NCBI GenBank assembly: GCA_934255105.1 | Contig: CAKQNH010000151.1 | Span: forward strand, 1 to 8,655 | DNA length: 8,655 nt | Source: an uncultured Pirellulaceae bacterium | Lineage (GTDB): Bacteria > Planctomycetota > Planctomycetia > Pirellulales > Pirellulaceae | Direction: 5' to 3' | Shown: one piece after another, positions 1-5,315 of the stretch | Numbering within the stretch: position 1 is the stretch's first letter | How the letters are laid out: each line of letters begins with the position of its first letter | Notes under the pieces: generated by a model | Told to the model about the DNA's origin: nothing | The model's input: the letters and a program-made list of their open reading frames with translations, nothing else | The model's database searches: none | Position numbers and translations under genes: made by a program

Positions 1-2
1 CG

Positions 3-41
3 ATCGATTCGGAAAAATCCCCGACATCTGTCAAAAGATAA
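3..41 (+). CDS. possible C-terminal end of an upstream gene (partial)
   Basis: Reading from position 3, one forward frame gives IDSEKSPTSVKR followed by TAA at 39-41. Two bases later the stem of an intrinsic terminator begins, which is the spacing expected for the end of a gene. The polar, basic tail is plausible as a protein C-terminus, but 12 codons are too few to identify a family. The other two forward frames stay open through the terminator, so the call rests only on the stop-terminator arrangement. Confidence 0.35.
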   Translation: MDSEKSPTSVKR

Positions 42-43
42 CA

Positions 44-77
44 AGCTCACCCGCCCTTCGTGGCAGGTGGGCTTTTT
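44..77 (+). terminator. rho-independent terminator of the upstream gene
   Basis: An 8-bp stem AGCTCACC (44-51) pairs with GGTGGGCT (66-73), including one G-T wobble. Inside it GCC/GGC can extend the stem past one mismatch, around a CTTCGT loop. The stem runs directly into a T5 tract (73-77). This is the clearest intrinsic terminator in the window and separates the off-window gene from moaC. Confidence 0.8.
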
Positions 78-83
78 GTGTTG

Positions 84-321
84 GCACTCGGAGTGCTTAT
101 TTTGTAGCCGGCTTCGTTAACCCGCGTGGGAACCGCCCCACGCGTCGACGCTCAGACTCGCGCGGCCCGGTGGGCGCGCGGTTTAACGATGCGGTCTGAA
201 GTTTGGTGTAGCTAACTACGAACTACCGCTGGTCGAATCGCCGCCGGGCGGCTAACCTAGCCCCCGCAACGGTGCATTTTATACTCACCAAGCCGAAGCT
301 CGCTATCAGAAAAAGTGTTGC
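84..321 (+). other. non-coding moaC leader with three hairpins
   Basis: No credible gene lies here; a reverse-strand frame reaching in from 639 is the shadow of moaC. Three inverted repeats are visible. GCACT/AGTGC (84-88 and 92-96) is followed by a T-rich run and could be a backup terminator. CGCGTGGG/CCCACGCG (123-130 and 137-144) has perfect 8-bp arms around AACCGC. CGCGC-GCCC (159-168, one bulged G) pairs with GGGCGCGCG (172-180). The last two are very GC-rich and lie 140-200 bases before the moaC start. I cannot match them to a known riboswitch. The remaining stretch, about 181-321, shows nothing I can name. Confidence 0.5.
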
Positions 322-828
322 ATGACAGGCCAGAAGGACGAATCGGGGCGACTGTCCCACATCGACCCCCAGGGGAACGCCCACATGGTCGACGTGGGAG
401 ATAAGCCCGTTACACGTCGTCAAGCGACGGCGCAAGCTGTGTGCGCTATGAATGCAGAGACCGCCCAAGCTGTGCGAAGTAACACACTTCGAAAAGGTGA
501 TGTACTGCAGGTGGCCCGTTTGGCAGCGATCGCGGCGGCCAAGCGAACCGACGAGCTCATCCCGCTGTGCCACACTCTGCCGCTGGAAAGCGTCGATGTG
601 CACTTTCAGTGGCTCGACGACCAGCGTTTGCAGATCCAAGTGACGACGGCCGCTACGGCGCGCACGGGAGTGGAAATGGAAGCCATGGTGGCGGCCAGCC
701 TAGCAGCCCTGACGATTTACGATATGTGCAAATCCAGCGACCGCCAACTCACGATCGAGCGGGTACAATTGCTGAACAAATCCGGCGGCGCGCGAGGAGA
801 CTTCCAACGCTCGGCGAACTTGTCATGA
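322..828 (+). CDS. moaC: cyclic pyranopterin monophosphate synthase MoaC
   Basis: MoaC acts with the radical-SAM enzyme MoaA in the first step of molybdenum cofactor synthesis, turning the MoaA product 3',8-cyclo-GTP into cyclic pyranopterin monophosphate in the cytoplasm. The 168-aa product has the family layout. An N-terminal LSHIDPQGNAHMVDVGDKPV block spans residues 11-30. KGDVLQVARLAAIAAAKRT is at 58-76. The PLCH motif with the active-site His is at 81-84, GVEMEA is at 116-121, and IYDMCK with catalytic Asp134 and Lys137 is at 132-137. The KSGG loop is at 153-156. Length is close to the usual ~160. The ATG at 322 is chosen because the conserved N-terminus begins about ten residues later; no clear Shine-Dalgarno precedes it. 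No other moa/moe gene is in the window, so it is unclustered here. The last ~7 residues are unconserved. Confidence 0.96.
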   Translation: MTGQKDESGRLSHIDPQGNAHMVDVGDKPVTRRQATAQAVCAMNAETAQAVRSNTLRKGDVLQVARLAAIAAAKRTDELIPLCHTLPLESVDVHFQWLDDQRLQIQVTTAATARTGVEMEAMVAASLAALTIYDMCKSSDRQLTIERVQLLNKSGGARGDFQRSANLS

Positions 829-839
829 ATGGAGGTTAC

Positions 840-957
840 TTGCGCGTGAAGCGGCTAAAGCCTGGACTCCAACAATAGCAGTTGCGCGTGAAGCGGCTAA
901 AGCCTGGACTCCAACAATAGCAGTTGCGCGTGAAGCGGCTAAAGCCTGGACTCCAAC
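840..957. repeat. three tandem copies of a 42-bp repeat
   Basis: Units start at 840, 882 and 924, a period of exactly 42. Each has a 34-base core beginning TTGCGCGTGAAGCGGCTAAA; the first two copies are followed by an identical AATAGCAG linker, and the third ends at the core. The core holds a short palindrome, GGCT-AA-AGCC. The visible copies are identical, suggesting recent amplification or homogenisation. The array starts 12 bases after the moaC stop and ends 67 bases before the polyprenyl synthase start. Although 42 is a multiple of three, the forward frame I translated ends at TAG in the linker, so it is not a coding repeat. Confidence 0.95.
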
Positions 958-1024
958 CTTGTAAGAACTCGACCGCTCAGGCGGACATCAGACGTAAGAC
1001 ACCCGCCCATAATTCAGGCTTTCG

Positions 1025-2098
1025 ATGATCGACTCCAATCCAACCTCGCTGACTGTGCGGCCATCGATTTCCGATAGCGCCAGCCCTCCTACGGCAGATT
1101 CCGTAGTCGCTCAAACGCTGGCTGGTCGAGTCCGCCAGTGCGTGGGTGAGGAGTTATCGCAAGTTGAAAAGTTGCTGCGTGACGCAACGGCCAGTCGTTA
1201 TTCGGAAGTGGAGCAATTGTGCCGCTCGGCGGCGGCCATGGGGGGCAAACGCTTGCGCCCGACTCTGGTCTTGCTGTCGGCTCAGGCCATCGCAGGTCAA
1301 AGCCTCAATCATCGTGAGCAGCACGACTTGGCCGCGATCTCGGCTGCTGTGGAACTAGTGCATGCGGCTAGCTTGGTGCACGACGACGTGATGGATGGGG
1401 CTATGCAGCGACGCCATCAGACCACCATCGTGGGGCAGGCGGGCAATTCAGCCGCAGTTTTGTTGGGAGATCTACTTTTCACCCATGCCTACGCTTTGGC
1501 CGCGCGGTGCCGGAGTACTTTACCCGCGCGGCGCATTGCTGCTGCCGCTACCCAGTTGTGCGCCGGCGAATTGCGGCAGCAAGCCTCGGCGGGGTGCTGG
1601 GGGATGTCGCATCGGACCTATCGCAGTTTACTGCTGCAAAAAACGGGAGCGTTGTGCCGTGTGAGCAGTCAACTGGGGTGTTGGCGGGCGGGGGGAGACC
1701 GCGCGCAAACGCGGGGCTTGGCCCGTTTCGGCAGCCAGCTTGGATTGGCTTTTCAGATCCATGATGATTGGCTGGACTACTGGGGGACTGAGCAAGTCGG
1801 CAAGACGTTGGGGACCGATTTGGCGCAGGCCAAGCCGACCTTGCCCTTGATTCGCTTGCTGAAGACCGTTTCGCCACGCGAGCGGGAGCGACTGGTCGCA
1901 CAGCTCGATGCCGGTGGTCCAGACGACTTGGCCGCTGTCCGCGCGTCGCTCGATCGCAGCGACGCCGGCCGCTACACCTTGGCGACCGCTCGCAAGTTGG
2001 CTCGTCGCGCGCAGAGGCAGCTCGACGTCCTGCCCGATTCGGCAGCCAAAGACTGCCTGATCGCCCTGGCGGAATACAGCGTGCAACGCGAGGTATAG
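1025..2098 (+). CDS. long-chain (E)-polyprenyl diphosphate synthase
   Basis: This enzyme condenses isopentenyl diphosphate onto an allylic diphosphate to build an all-trans polyprenyl chain, in bacteria normally the side chain of a respiratory quinone. The 357-aa product has all class hallmarks: GGKRLRP (73-79) for IPP binding, the first Asp-rich motif DDVMD (120-124) followed by RR (129-130), GDLLF (148-152), KT (206-207), and the second Asp-rich motif FQIHDDWLDY (DDWLD at 247-251). Then come K260 and the DLAQAKPTLPL block (265-275). The residues four and five before the first motif are Ser116 and Ala115. Such small residues leave the chain-elongation pocket open and argue for a long product. 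The first ~25 residues are a Ser/Pro-rich extension, so a later start is possible, although no in-frame ATG lies before residue 72. The exact chain length cannot be read from sequence. Similar to the IspB/HepT group. Confidence 0.93.
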   Translation: MIDSNPTSLTVRPSISDSASPPTADSVVAQTLAGRVRQCVGEELSQVEKLLRDATASRYSEVEQLCRSAAAMGGKRLRPTLVLLSAQAIAGQSLNHREQHDLAAISAAVELVHAASLVHDDVMDGAMQRRHQTTIVGQAGNSAAVLLGDLLFTHAYALAARCRSTLPARRIAAAATQLCAGELRQQASAGCWGMSHRTYRSLLLQKTGALCRVSSQLGCWRAGGDRAQTRGLARFGSQLGLAFQIHDDWLDYWGTEQVGKTLGTDLAQAKPTLPLIRLLKTVSPRERERLVAQLDAGGPDDLAAVRASLDRSDAGRYTLATARKLARRAQRQLDVLPDSAAKDCLIALAEYSVQREV

Positions 2099-2193
2099 CG
2101 GGCGGGGCGGAGGGCGATGACTAGCTCGCGAAACTTTGGCTAACGCTAGGCAAGCTGGCAGGGGCCGATGTTTTTTGAGATGTGGGGTTTATA

Positions 2194-2246
2194 AAACGGG
2201 CAGGAGTGCTCGTTCTACATAGCAAACGGGCAGGAGTGCCCGTTCT
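2194..2246. repeat. two 30-bp palindromic repeats at a convergent junction
   Basis: Two units with a 30-bp period start at 2194 and 2224. The second contains the perfect inverted repeat AACGGGCA-GGAG-TGCCCGTT (2225-2244). The first (2195-2214) differs by C to T in the right arm, giving a G-U pair in forward-strand RNA, so the stem survives there, but an A-C mismatch in reverse-strand RNA. They lie between the converging polyprenyl synthase and nrdR genes, with the second stem 10 bases beyond the nrdR stop. They could act as two-way transcription stops, although neither is followed by a proper T tract. Confidence 0.9.
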
Positions 2247-2254
2247 ACGGATGC

Positions 2255-2734
2255 TTACCCGCCGCCCAGCAGCGGATCTTCGGGGAGGATTCTCAGCGGG
2301 GCGAGCTCGGCGACAAAATCTTCTACATCGGTGAATTCGCGGTAGACACTGGCAAAGCGCACGTAAGCCACTTGATCCAGCGAGGCCAGATGCTGCATGA
2401 CAATGCGACCAATGACTGAACTGGGGATCTCGCTGTCATAGTCGGCTTGGATGTCGGCCTCGACCATGGCCGCCAATTCCAGGATGCGTTCGCTGCTGAT
2501 GGGCCGCTTCCAACACGCGCGCCCCACGCCACGCTCGATCTTTTCCCGTAAGAACGGTTCGCGAGCGAGGTCTTTCTTGACGACGGTGAGAGTGAAACGT
2601 TCGACGCGTTCGTACGTAGTGAAGCGACGGCAGCATTGATTGCAATACCGCCTGCGTCGGATGGCGCGGCCGTCTTCGCATGCGCGTGAATCGAGTACTC
2701 GGTCGTTGTCCGCGCTACAATGAGGACAAAACAT
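2255..2734 (-). CDS. nrdR: transcriptional repressor NrdR
   Basis: NrdR is a zinc-finger/ATP-cone repressor that senses adenine nucleotides and represses ribonucleotide reductase operons by binding paired NrdR boxes. The 159-aa product has the usual length and architecture. A zinc ribbon has Cys3/Cys6 (CPHC) and Cys31/Cys34 (CNQC), with the intervening VLDSR (13-17) and RRRRYC (26-31). The family signature RFTTYERVE follows at 37-45. The ATP-cone covers roughly 49-139, beginning VVKKD. The start at 2734 gives the canonical MFCPHC N-terminus and is preceded by AAAGGA seven bases upstream, a good Shine-Dalgarno. No nrd gene and no NrdR box are seen in the window, so its targets are elsewhere. 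The C-terminus ends in a glycine run. Confidence 0.97.
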   Translation of the reverse strand: MFCPHCSADNDRVLDSRACEDGRAIRRRRYCNQCCRRFTTYERVERFTLTVVKKDLAREPFLREKIERGVGRACWKRPISSERILELAAMVEADIQADYDSEIPSSVIGRIVMQHLASLDQVAYVRFASVYREFTDVEDFVAELAPLRILPEDPLLGGG

Positions 2735-2741
2735 GCAAGGT

Positions 2742-2747
2742 TCCTTT
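2742..2747 (-). promoter_or_regulatory. nrdR ribosome binding site
   Basis: AAAGGA on the reverse strand, seven bases before the ATG at 2734. It is one of the better Shine-Dalgarno sequences in the window and supports the chosen start. Confidence 0.6.
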
Positions 2748-2895
2748 GGTCAGCCTGAGCGTGTCAGCAGGTAACGTGATCGGGCCGAAGCATGCATCGT
2801 AACCGGCAATCCCACAATCTACCAGTCCGCTCAGCTCCAGTCTGGTTTTAGTCATTATAGCTGTCGGTGGCTGCGGAAATGCCGTAGAATTGCCG

Positions 2896-2919
2896 AGCGA
2901 ATTGTCGCAGCAATTCGCT
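2896..2919. promoter_or_regulatory. 9-bp perfect hairpin in the nrdR/PH-gene divergent region
   Basis: AGCGAATTG (2896-2904) pairs perfectly with CAATTCGCT (2911-2919) around the loop TCGCAG. It lies 65 bases before the PH-domain gene start, within the 250-base divergent region 2735-2984. It could be a 5' leader stem or a dyad operator; nothing in the sequence decides. I see no confident -10/-35 pair in the rest of this region. Confidence 0.45.
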
Positions 2920-2970
2920 AACCGTTGTGGTACTTAACCAACACCAAGCCACTAACCAGTTATCCCACAC

Positions 2971-2975
2971 AGGAG
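2971..2975 (+). promoter_or_regulatory. ribosome binding site deciding the PH-gene start
   Basis: AGGAG, nine bases before ATG 2985. It favours this start over the in-frame TTG at 2925, which lies 46 bases upstream of the site and has no such sequence in front of it. Confidence 0.65.
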
Positions 2976-2984
2976 CCTCCCGCA

Positions 2985-3587
2985 ATGTCTAGCCCATTTC
3001 CTCCCGATTCGGATCTCCCCCGCAGTGGCTCCGAGTCGCAGGCTCGCGATCGCTTTCAAAATGCCGCTGCGGAAAAGATGGACGCCGGTCGAACCGCTCC
3101 CGTGGAACGCAGCCTGTGGAAAGGAGGCTATTCCCCAAAAGCAATGTACGGCACCTGGGCCATGTCGGCCGTGGTGACCGTGGTTGCCATCGTGTTGGTC
3201 GCAATTTACGGTTCACAACAACAGAATGTATGGCTGATCACTGCGGCTGTCATCCTGCTGGGATGGTGTTTTGCTATTGGATTGTATCTAAGCCGCCGTT
3301 GGGGAGTCCATTACGAACTGACGACTCAGCGTTTCGTACACCAAGAGGGTATTTTTGTCCGTCGCAGTAACCGCATCGAAGTCATTGACATCGATGATGT
3401 GAGCTATACCCAAGGGATTGTTCAGCGAATGCTGGGAGTCGGGACAATCACCATCACGGGCAGCGATCGGAGCCATCCCGAGCTGGTGATTCAAGGCATC
3501 GATCGTGTGCCGGAAATTGCCACCTTGATCGACGACGTGCGGCGTGAAGAGCGTCGTCGCCGCAGCTTGCATATCGAGGCGATATAG
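2985..3587 (+). CDS. membrane-anchored bacterial PH-domain protein (bPH2/DUF304-like)
   Basis: The 200-aa protein has a polar, probably disordered N-terminus (1-40), the block ERSLWKGGYSPKAMYGTW (41-58), two hydrophobic segments (about 57-75 and 82-102), and then a bacterial PH-like domain. The domain runs from WGVHYELTTQRF (106-117) through RIEVIDIDDVSYTQGIVQRMLGVG (130-153) to a basic tail ERRRR near 190. The order helix hairpin then PH domain with the motifs YELT, IEVIDIDDV and LGVGTI matches the DUF304/bPH2 type. These are membrane proteins of mostly unknown function. The two segments probably form a hairpin with both ends on the cytoplasmic side, by the positive-inside rule. A longer frame could start at TTG 2925, but ATG 2985 has AGGAG (2971-2975) nine bases upstream and is preferred. 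Confidence 0.85.
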   Translation: MSSPFPPDSDLPRSGSESQARDRFQNAAAEKMDAGRTAPVERSLWKGGYSPKAMYGTWAMSAVVTVVAIVLVAIYGSQQQNVWLITAAVILLGWCFAIGLYLSRRWGVHYELTTQRFVHQEGIFVRRSNRIEVIDIDDVSYTQGIVQRMLGVGTITITGSDRSHPELVIQGIDRVPEIATLIDDVRREERRRRSLHIEAI

Positions 3588-3826
3588 TTTTTTAGTTCGC
3601 AGCGGAAGTCGCCTAGCCTTTCGAGCTTTGGCCAACTTAAACTTGCACTTAAACCTTAGCTAATTTTCTGCAAGTAGGGAGGGGAAGTTTAAGTTTAACT
3701 TTAAGTTTGAGGAACTGCTCAGCGAATATGCGTCTCGTAGGCCTGAAGACCAGTTTTCGCGAGCTACAACGTGGTCGCTAAATGGACTCAAATCGCTAGC
3801 CGATCCCAACGGCCTAGCGGCCAAGC
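3588..3826. other. convergent gap with AT-rich inverted repeat
   Basis: No gene is seen in these 239 bases between the converging PH-domain and Cys-rich protein genes. AACTTAAACTT (3634-3644) is the exact reverse complement of AAGTTTAAGTT (3685-3695). Shorter copies of the same heptamer (CTTAAAC/TTTAAGT types) lie at 3648-3654 and 3701-3707, so several alternative stems can form in this AT-rich patch inside GC-rich surroundings. Near the reverse gene's end, GCCTAGCGGC occurs at 3812-3821 and again at 3826-3835, the second copy spanning the stop codon. Confidence 0.6.
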
Positions 3827-4555
3827 CTAGCGGCGGCGGGCTACGGCGGGGTTGAGCCGGCGCGTTGCCGATGAAGGTGCCACGCTAGGTTTGGAGCTAG
3901 CTCCCGGACTAGCTTCGGGACTGGGCGCTGGCATTAACTCGGGAGCTAAACGCGGCGAGTTGTTTGTCGGCGGCATCGCGGGTGGCATCCCTGGGCTGCG
4001 GCCTGAATCGAGTATTTGGCCAGACCCCGACCAGTCCTGTCCATACTCGACATTTCCATGCGACGCCCCGCAGTTGCATGGTTTTTTCGGCCCTGAGCCC
4101 GCGTAGCCCGACGATTGAAAGCCGCCGTCAGCATAGCCGCCCTGCGCATAGCCGCCCTGCGCATAGCCTTCGTCGATGAAACCGTCCCCCCCCATACTAT
4201 CGCAACCACAGTCAGCACCACCGGAGCTGCATAGCCCCGTGTCACACTGGCTCATGTAGGGACGTCCCCACAATAGTCGCAGCACATTGCGAACTGGTCT
4301 CCGACACGTGGTGCAGCCGCCGCAGTTGCTACCACAATTGTCCGCTATCGGCCGTTCGCTGATCCATTCGTCGACGTATACTTCGCCACATGCGCTACCG
4401 CAACTGGCCAGGCCCATCATCGGTCCCGGTGGGCATCCGCCGTCGCAACTGGAACCGTACATGCCACCCGGCTGCATGCCTTGAACGCCGCAGCAACCTG
4501 CACCCACGACTGTTAGCAACCCCAGTAGCATCATCCCGGAAAGCTGTCGAAGCAT
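3827..4555 (-). CDS. Cys-rich exported protein of planctomycete type
   Basis: I recognise the type but no characterised family. The 242-aa product starts with MLRQLSGMMLLGLLTVVGAGCC, a signal peptide followed by paired cysteines at 21-22. The VGAGC site resembles a lipobox but has Gly rather than Leu at -3, so lipidation is uncertain. The mature part has 16 cysteines counted from residue 21 (CxxxC at 37/41, 52/56 and 74/78, CxxC at 81/84, CGC at 116-118, CNC at 160-162). It also has the motif CGEVYVDEWIS (56-66), the repeat YAQGG-YAQGG-YADGG (131-145), and a Pro/Ser/Ala-rich tail ending ARRR. The spaced cysteines suggest disulfide bonds outside the cytoplasm. A longer frame reaches 4627, but ATG 4555 starts exactly at the signal peptide and has AGAGGA eight bases upstream. 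Divergent from the gene at 4706. Confidence 0.75.
   Translation of the reverse strand: MLRQLSGMMLLGLLTVVGAGCCGVQGMQPGGMYGSSCDGGCPPGPMMGLASCGSACGEVYVDEWISERPIADNCGSNCGGCTTCRRPVRNVLRLLWGRPYMSQCDTGLCSSGGADCGCDSMGGDGFIDEGYAQGGYAQGGYADGGFQSSGYAGSGPKKPCNCGASHGNVEYGQDWSGSGQILDSGRSPGMPPAMPPTNNSPRLAPELMPAPSPEASPGASSKPSVAPSSATRRLNPAVARRR
4131..4168 (-). repeat. 15-bp coding repeat (YAQGG units)
   Basis: On the forward strand GCATAGCC recurs at 4131, 4146 and 4161. The first two copies continue identically (GCCCTGC); the third diverges after GCATAGCC. In the reverse-strand protein this encodes YAQGG/YADGG pentapeptides. It is an in-frame minisatellite and could vary in copy number without breaking the frame. 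Confidence 0.7.
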
Positions 4556-4705
4556 TATACTTGTCCTCTGATCGTGTCGGGCCTCGCGTGGAGGCGACTT
4601 TGAATTGCGAAGCGTTTTACCCCGCAAAGTCAGTATCGACCGATAGAGTCGCTGTATTCAGTAAATCTTACCAAGCCAAGTCATATCAAGCCGCATTTTG
4701 CTAGC
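4556..4705. promoter_or_regulatory. divergent promoter region (inferred)
   Basis: These 150 bases separate two divergent starts (4555 reverse, 4706 forward) and should hold promoters for both. The only site I can support is AGAGGA on the reverse strand at 4564-4569, the ribosome binding site of the Cys-rich gene. The forward gene has no obvious Shine-Dalgarno. No convincing -35/-10 pair or operator stands out. Confidence 0.4.
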
Positions 4706-5314
4706 ATGGCCATTCACCAACATCCTCGCGAGAATCTGCTGTTAGAGGCGACCGCCTACACCCGCCGAAGTCTCTTTCGCGTACCGCGGGCAAGTCGCTG
4801 GACAGCACCTTGGACAGCGACGAAGGGTTCGGCTGATCGCGTTGAAGGCGTCGAGCAAGCTGTGCCTCATGATCTCCTGCTGTGGGAGTGGCTCGCTCCG
4901 TTTCAGCAGCGGGCCGAGTGGGAGTTGTTTATTGGGCTGCGCGCTGATGCGCGGTGGTCGATTTACTTTGATGAACAACCAGTCCTGCAGTTCAATCGCC
5001 AGAATCAGTTGCGACGTTTGTTTGCGGAGAACCAGCGTTACGCGGCGAACAACGGAAGGTTGTATCGCTTGGAACGCCAGCACCTGGGTGGGCAAGTCCA
5101 GTTGCAGCAAGTGGAGCTGGACGAGGCGAGCCAAGGCTCTGTGCTGAACGTCTGCCAACAATTCCTTGGCGAAGCAGCTCAAGCATTGCGGTCGGGACGC
5201 GCGCGGCGGATAGGGGAATTCCCTGCCGACGATACGGCTTGGCTACCAGCTTTTGAACAAAATCTACAGCGCGTCGCAAATGGCTTCTCTATCGCAGCCA
5301 GCCCAGCCCACTAA
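4706..5314 (+). CDS. uncharacterised protein coupled to the CCA enzyme
   Basis: A 202-aa soluble protein with no signal peptide or membrane segment. I do not recognise a functional family, though its central block resembles conserved hypothetical proteins of planctomycetes. Most notable is WELFIGLRADARWSIYFDEQ (72-91) followed by PVLQFN (92-97) and LRRLF (102-106), an alternating pattern likely to form beta strands. The second half (about 107-190) looks helical and charged. The stop TAA (5312-5314) is one base before the ATG of the tRNA nucleotidyltransferase gene, so the two are almost certainly co-transcribed and may be translationally coupled. That hints at RNA-related work but proves nothing. 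The start is the first ATG; no good Shine-Dalgarno is seen. Confidence 0.8.
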   Translation: MAIHQHPRENLLLEATAYTRRSLFRVPRASRWTAPWTATKGSADRVEGVEQAVPHDLLLWEWLAPFQQRAEWELFIGLRADARWSIYFDEQPVLQFNRQNQLRRLFAENQRYAANNGRLYRLERQHLGGQVQLQQVELDEASQGSVLNVCQQFLGEAAQALRSGRARRIGEFPADDTAWLPAFEQNLQRVANGFSIAASPAH

Positions 5315-5315
5315 A

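Noticed and set aside
84..321. Molybdenum cofactor riboswitch before moaC
   Set aside because: Only two simple GC-rich hairpins are visible; I cannot recognise the conserved core of that RNA family by eye.
223..639. Reverse-strand frame of 138 codons over the moaC start
   Set aside because: It overlaps moaC, whose family motifs are unmistakable, and its translation has no recognisable domain.
840..957. CRISPR-like array
   Set aside because: The 34-base repeats are separated by only 8 bases and those 'spacers' are identical, so this is a simple 42-bp tandem repeat; no cas gene is nearby.
1548..2086. Reverse-strand frames inside the polyprenyl synthase gene
   Set aside because: They are GC-driven shadows; the forward frame carries both Asp-rich motifs in order.
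2925..2984. Longer PH-domain protein starting at TTG 2925
   Set aside because: The ATG at 2985 has AGGAG at good spacing, and the extra 20 residues do not resemble the family.
2735..2984. NrdR box autoregulating nrdR
   Set aside because: No sequence resembling the AT-rich ACACTATATATAGTGT-type box pair was found here or elsewhere in the window.
4556..4627. N-terminal extension of the Cys-rich protein to 4627
   Set aside because: It would place 24 polar residues before a typical signal peptide; ATG 4555 has AGAGGA upstream and starts at the signal peptide.
5253..5315. Longer CCA enzyme overlapping the preceding gene, from TTG 5253 or ATG 5280
   Set aside because: ATG 5316 follows the previous stop by one base and leaves the conserved N-terminal region intact. 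ATG 5280 cannot be fully excluded.
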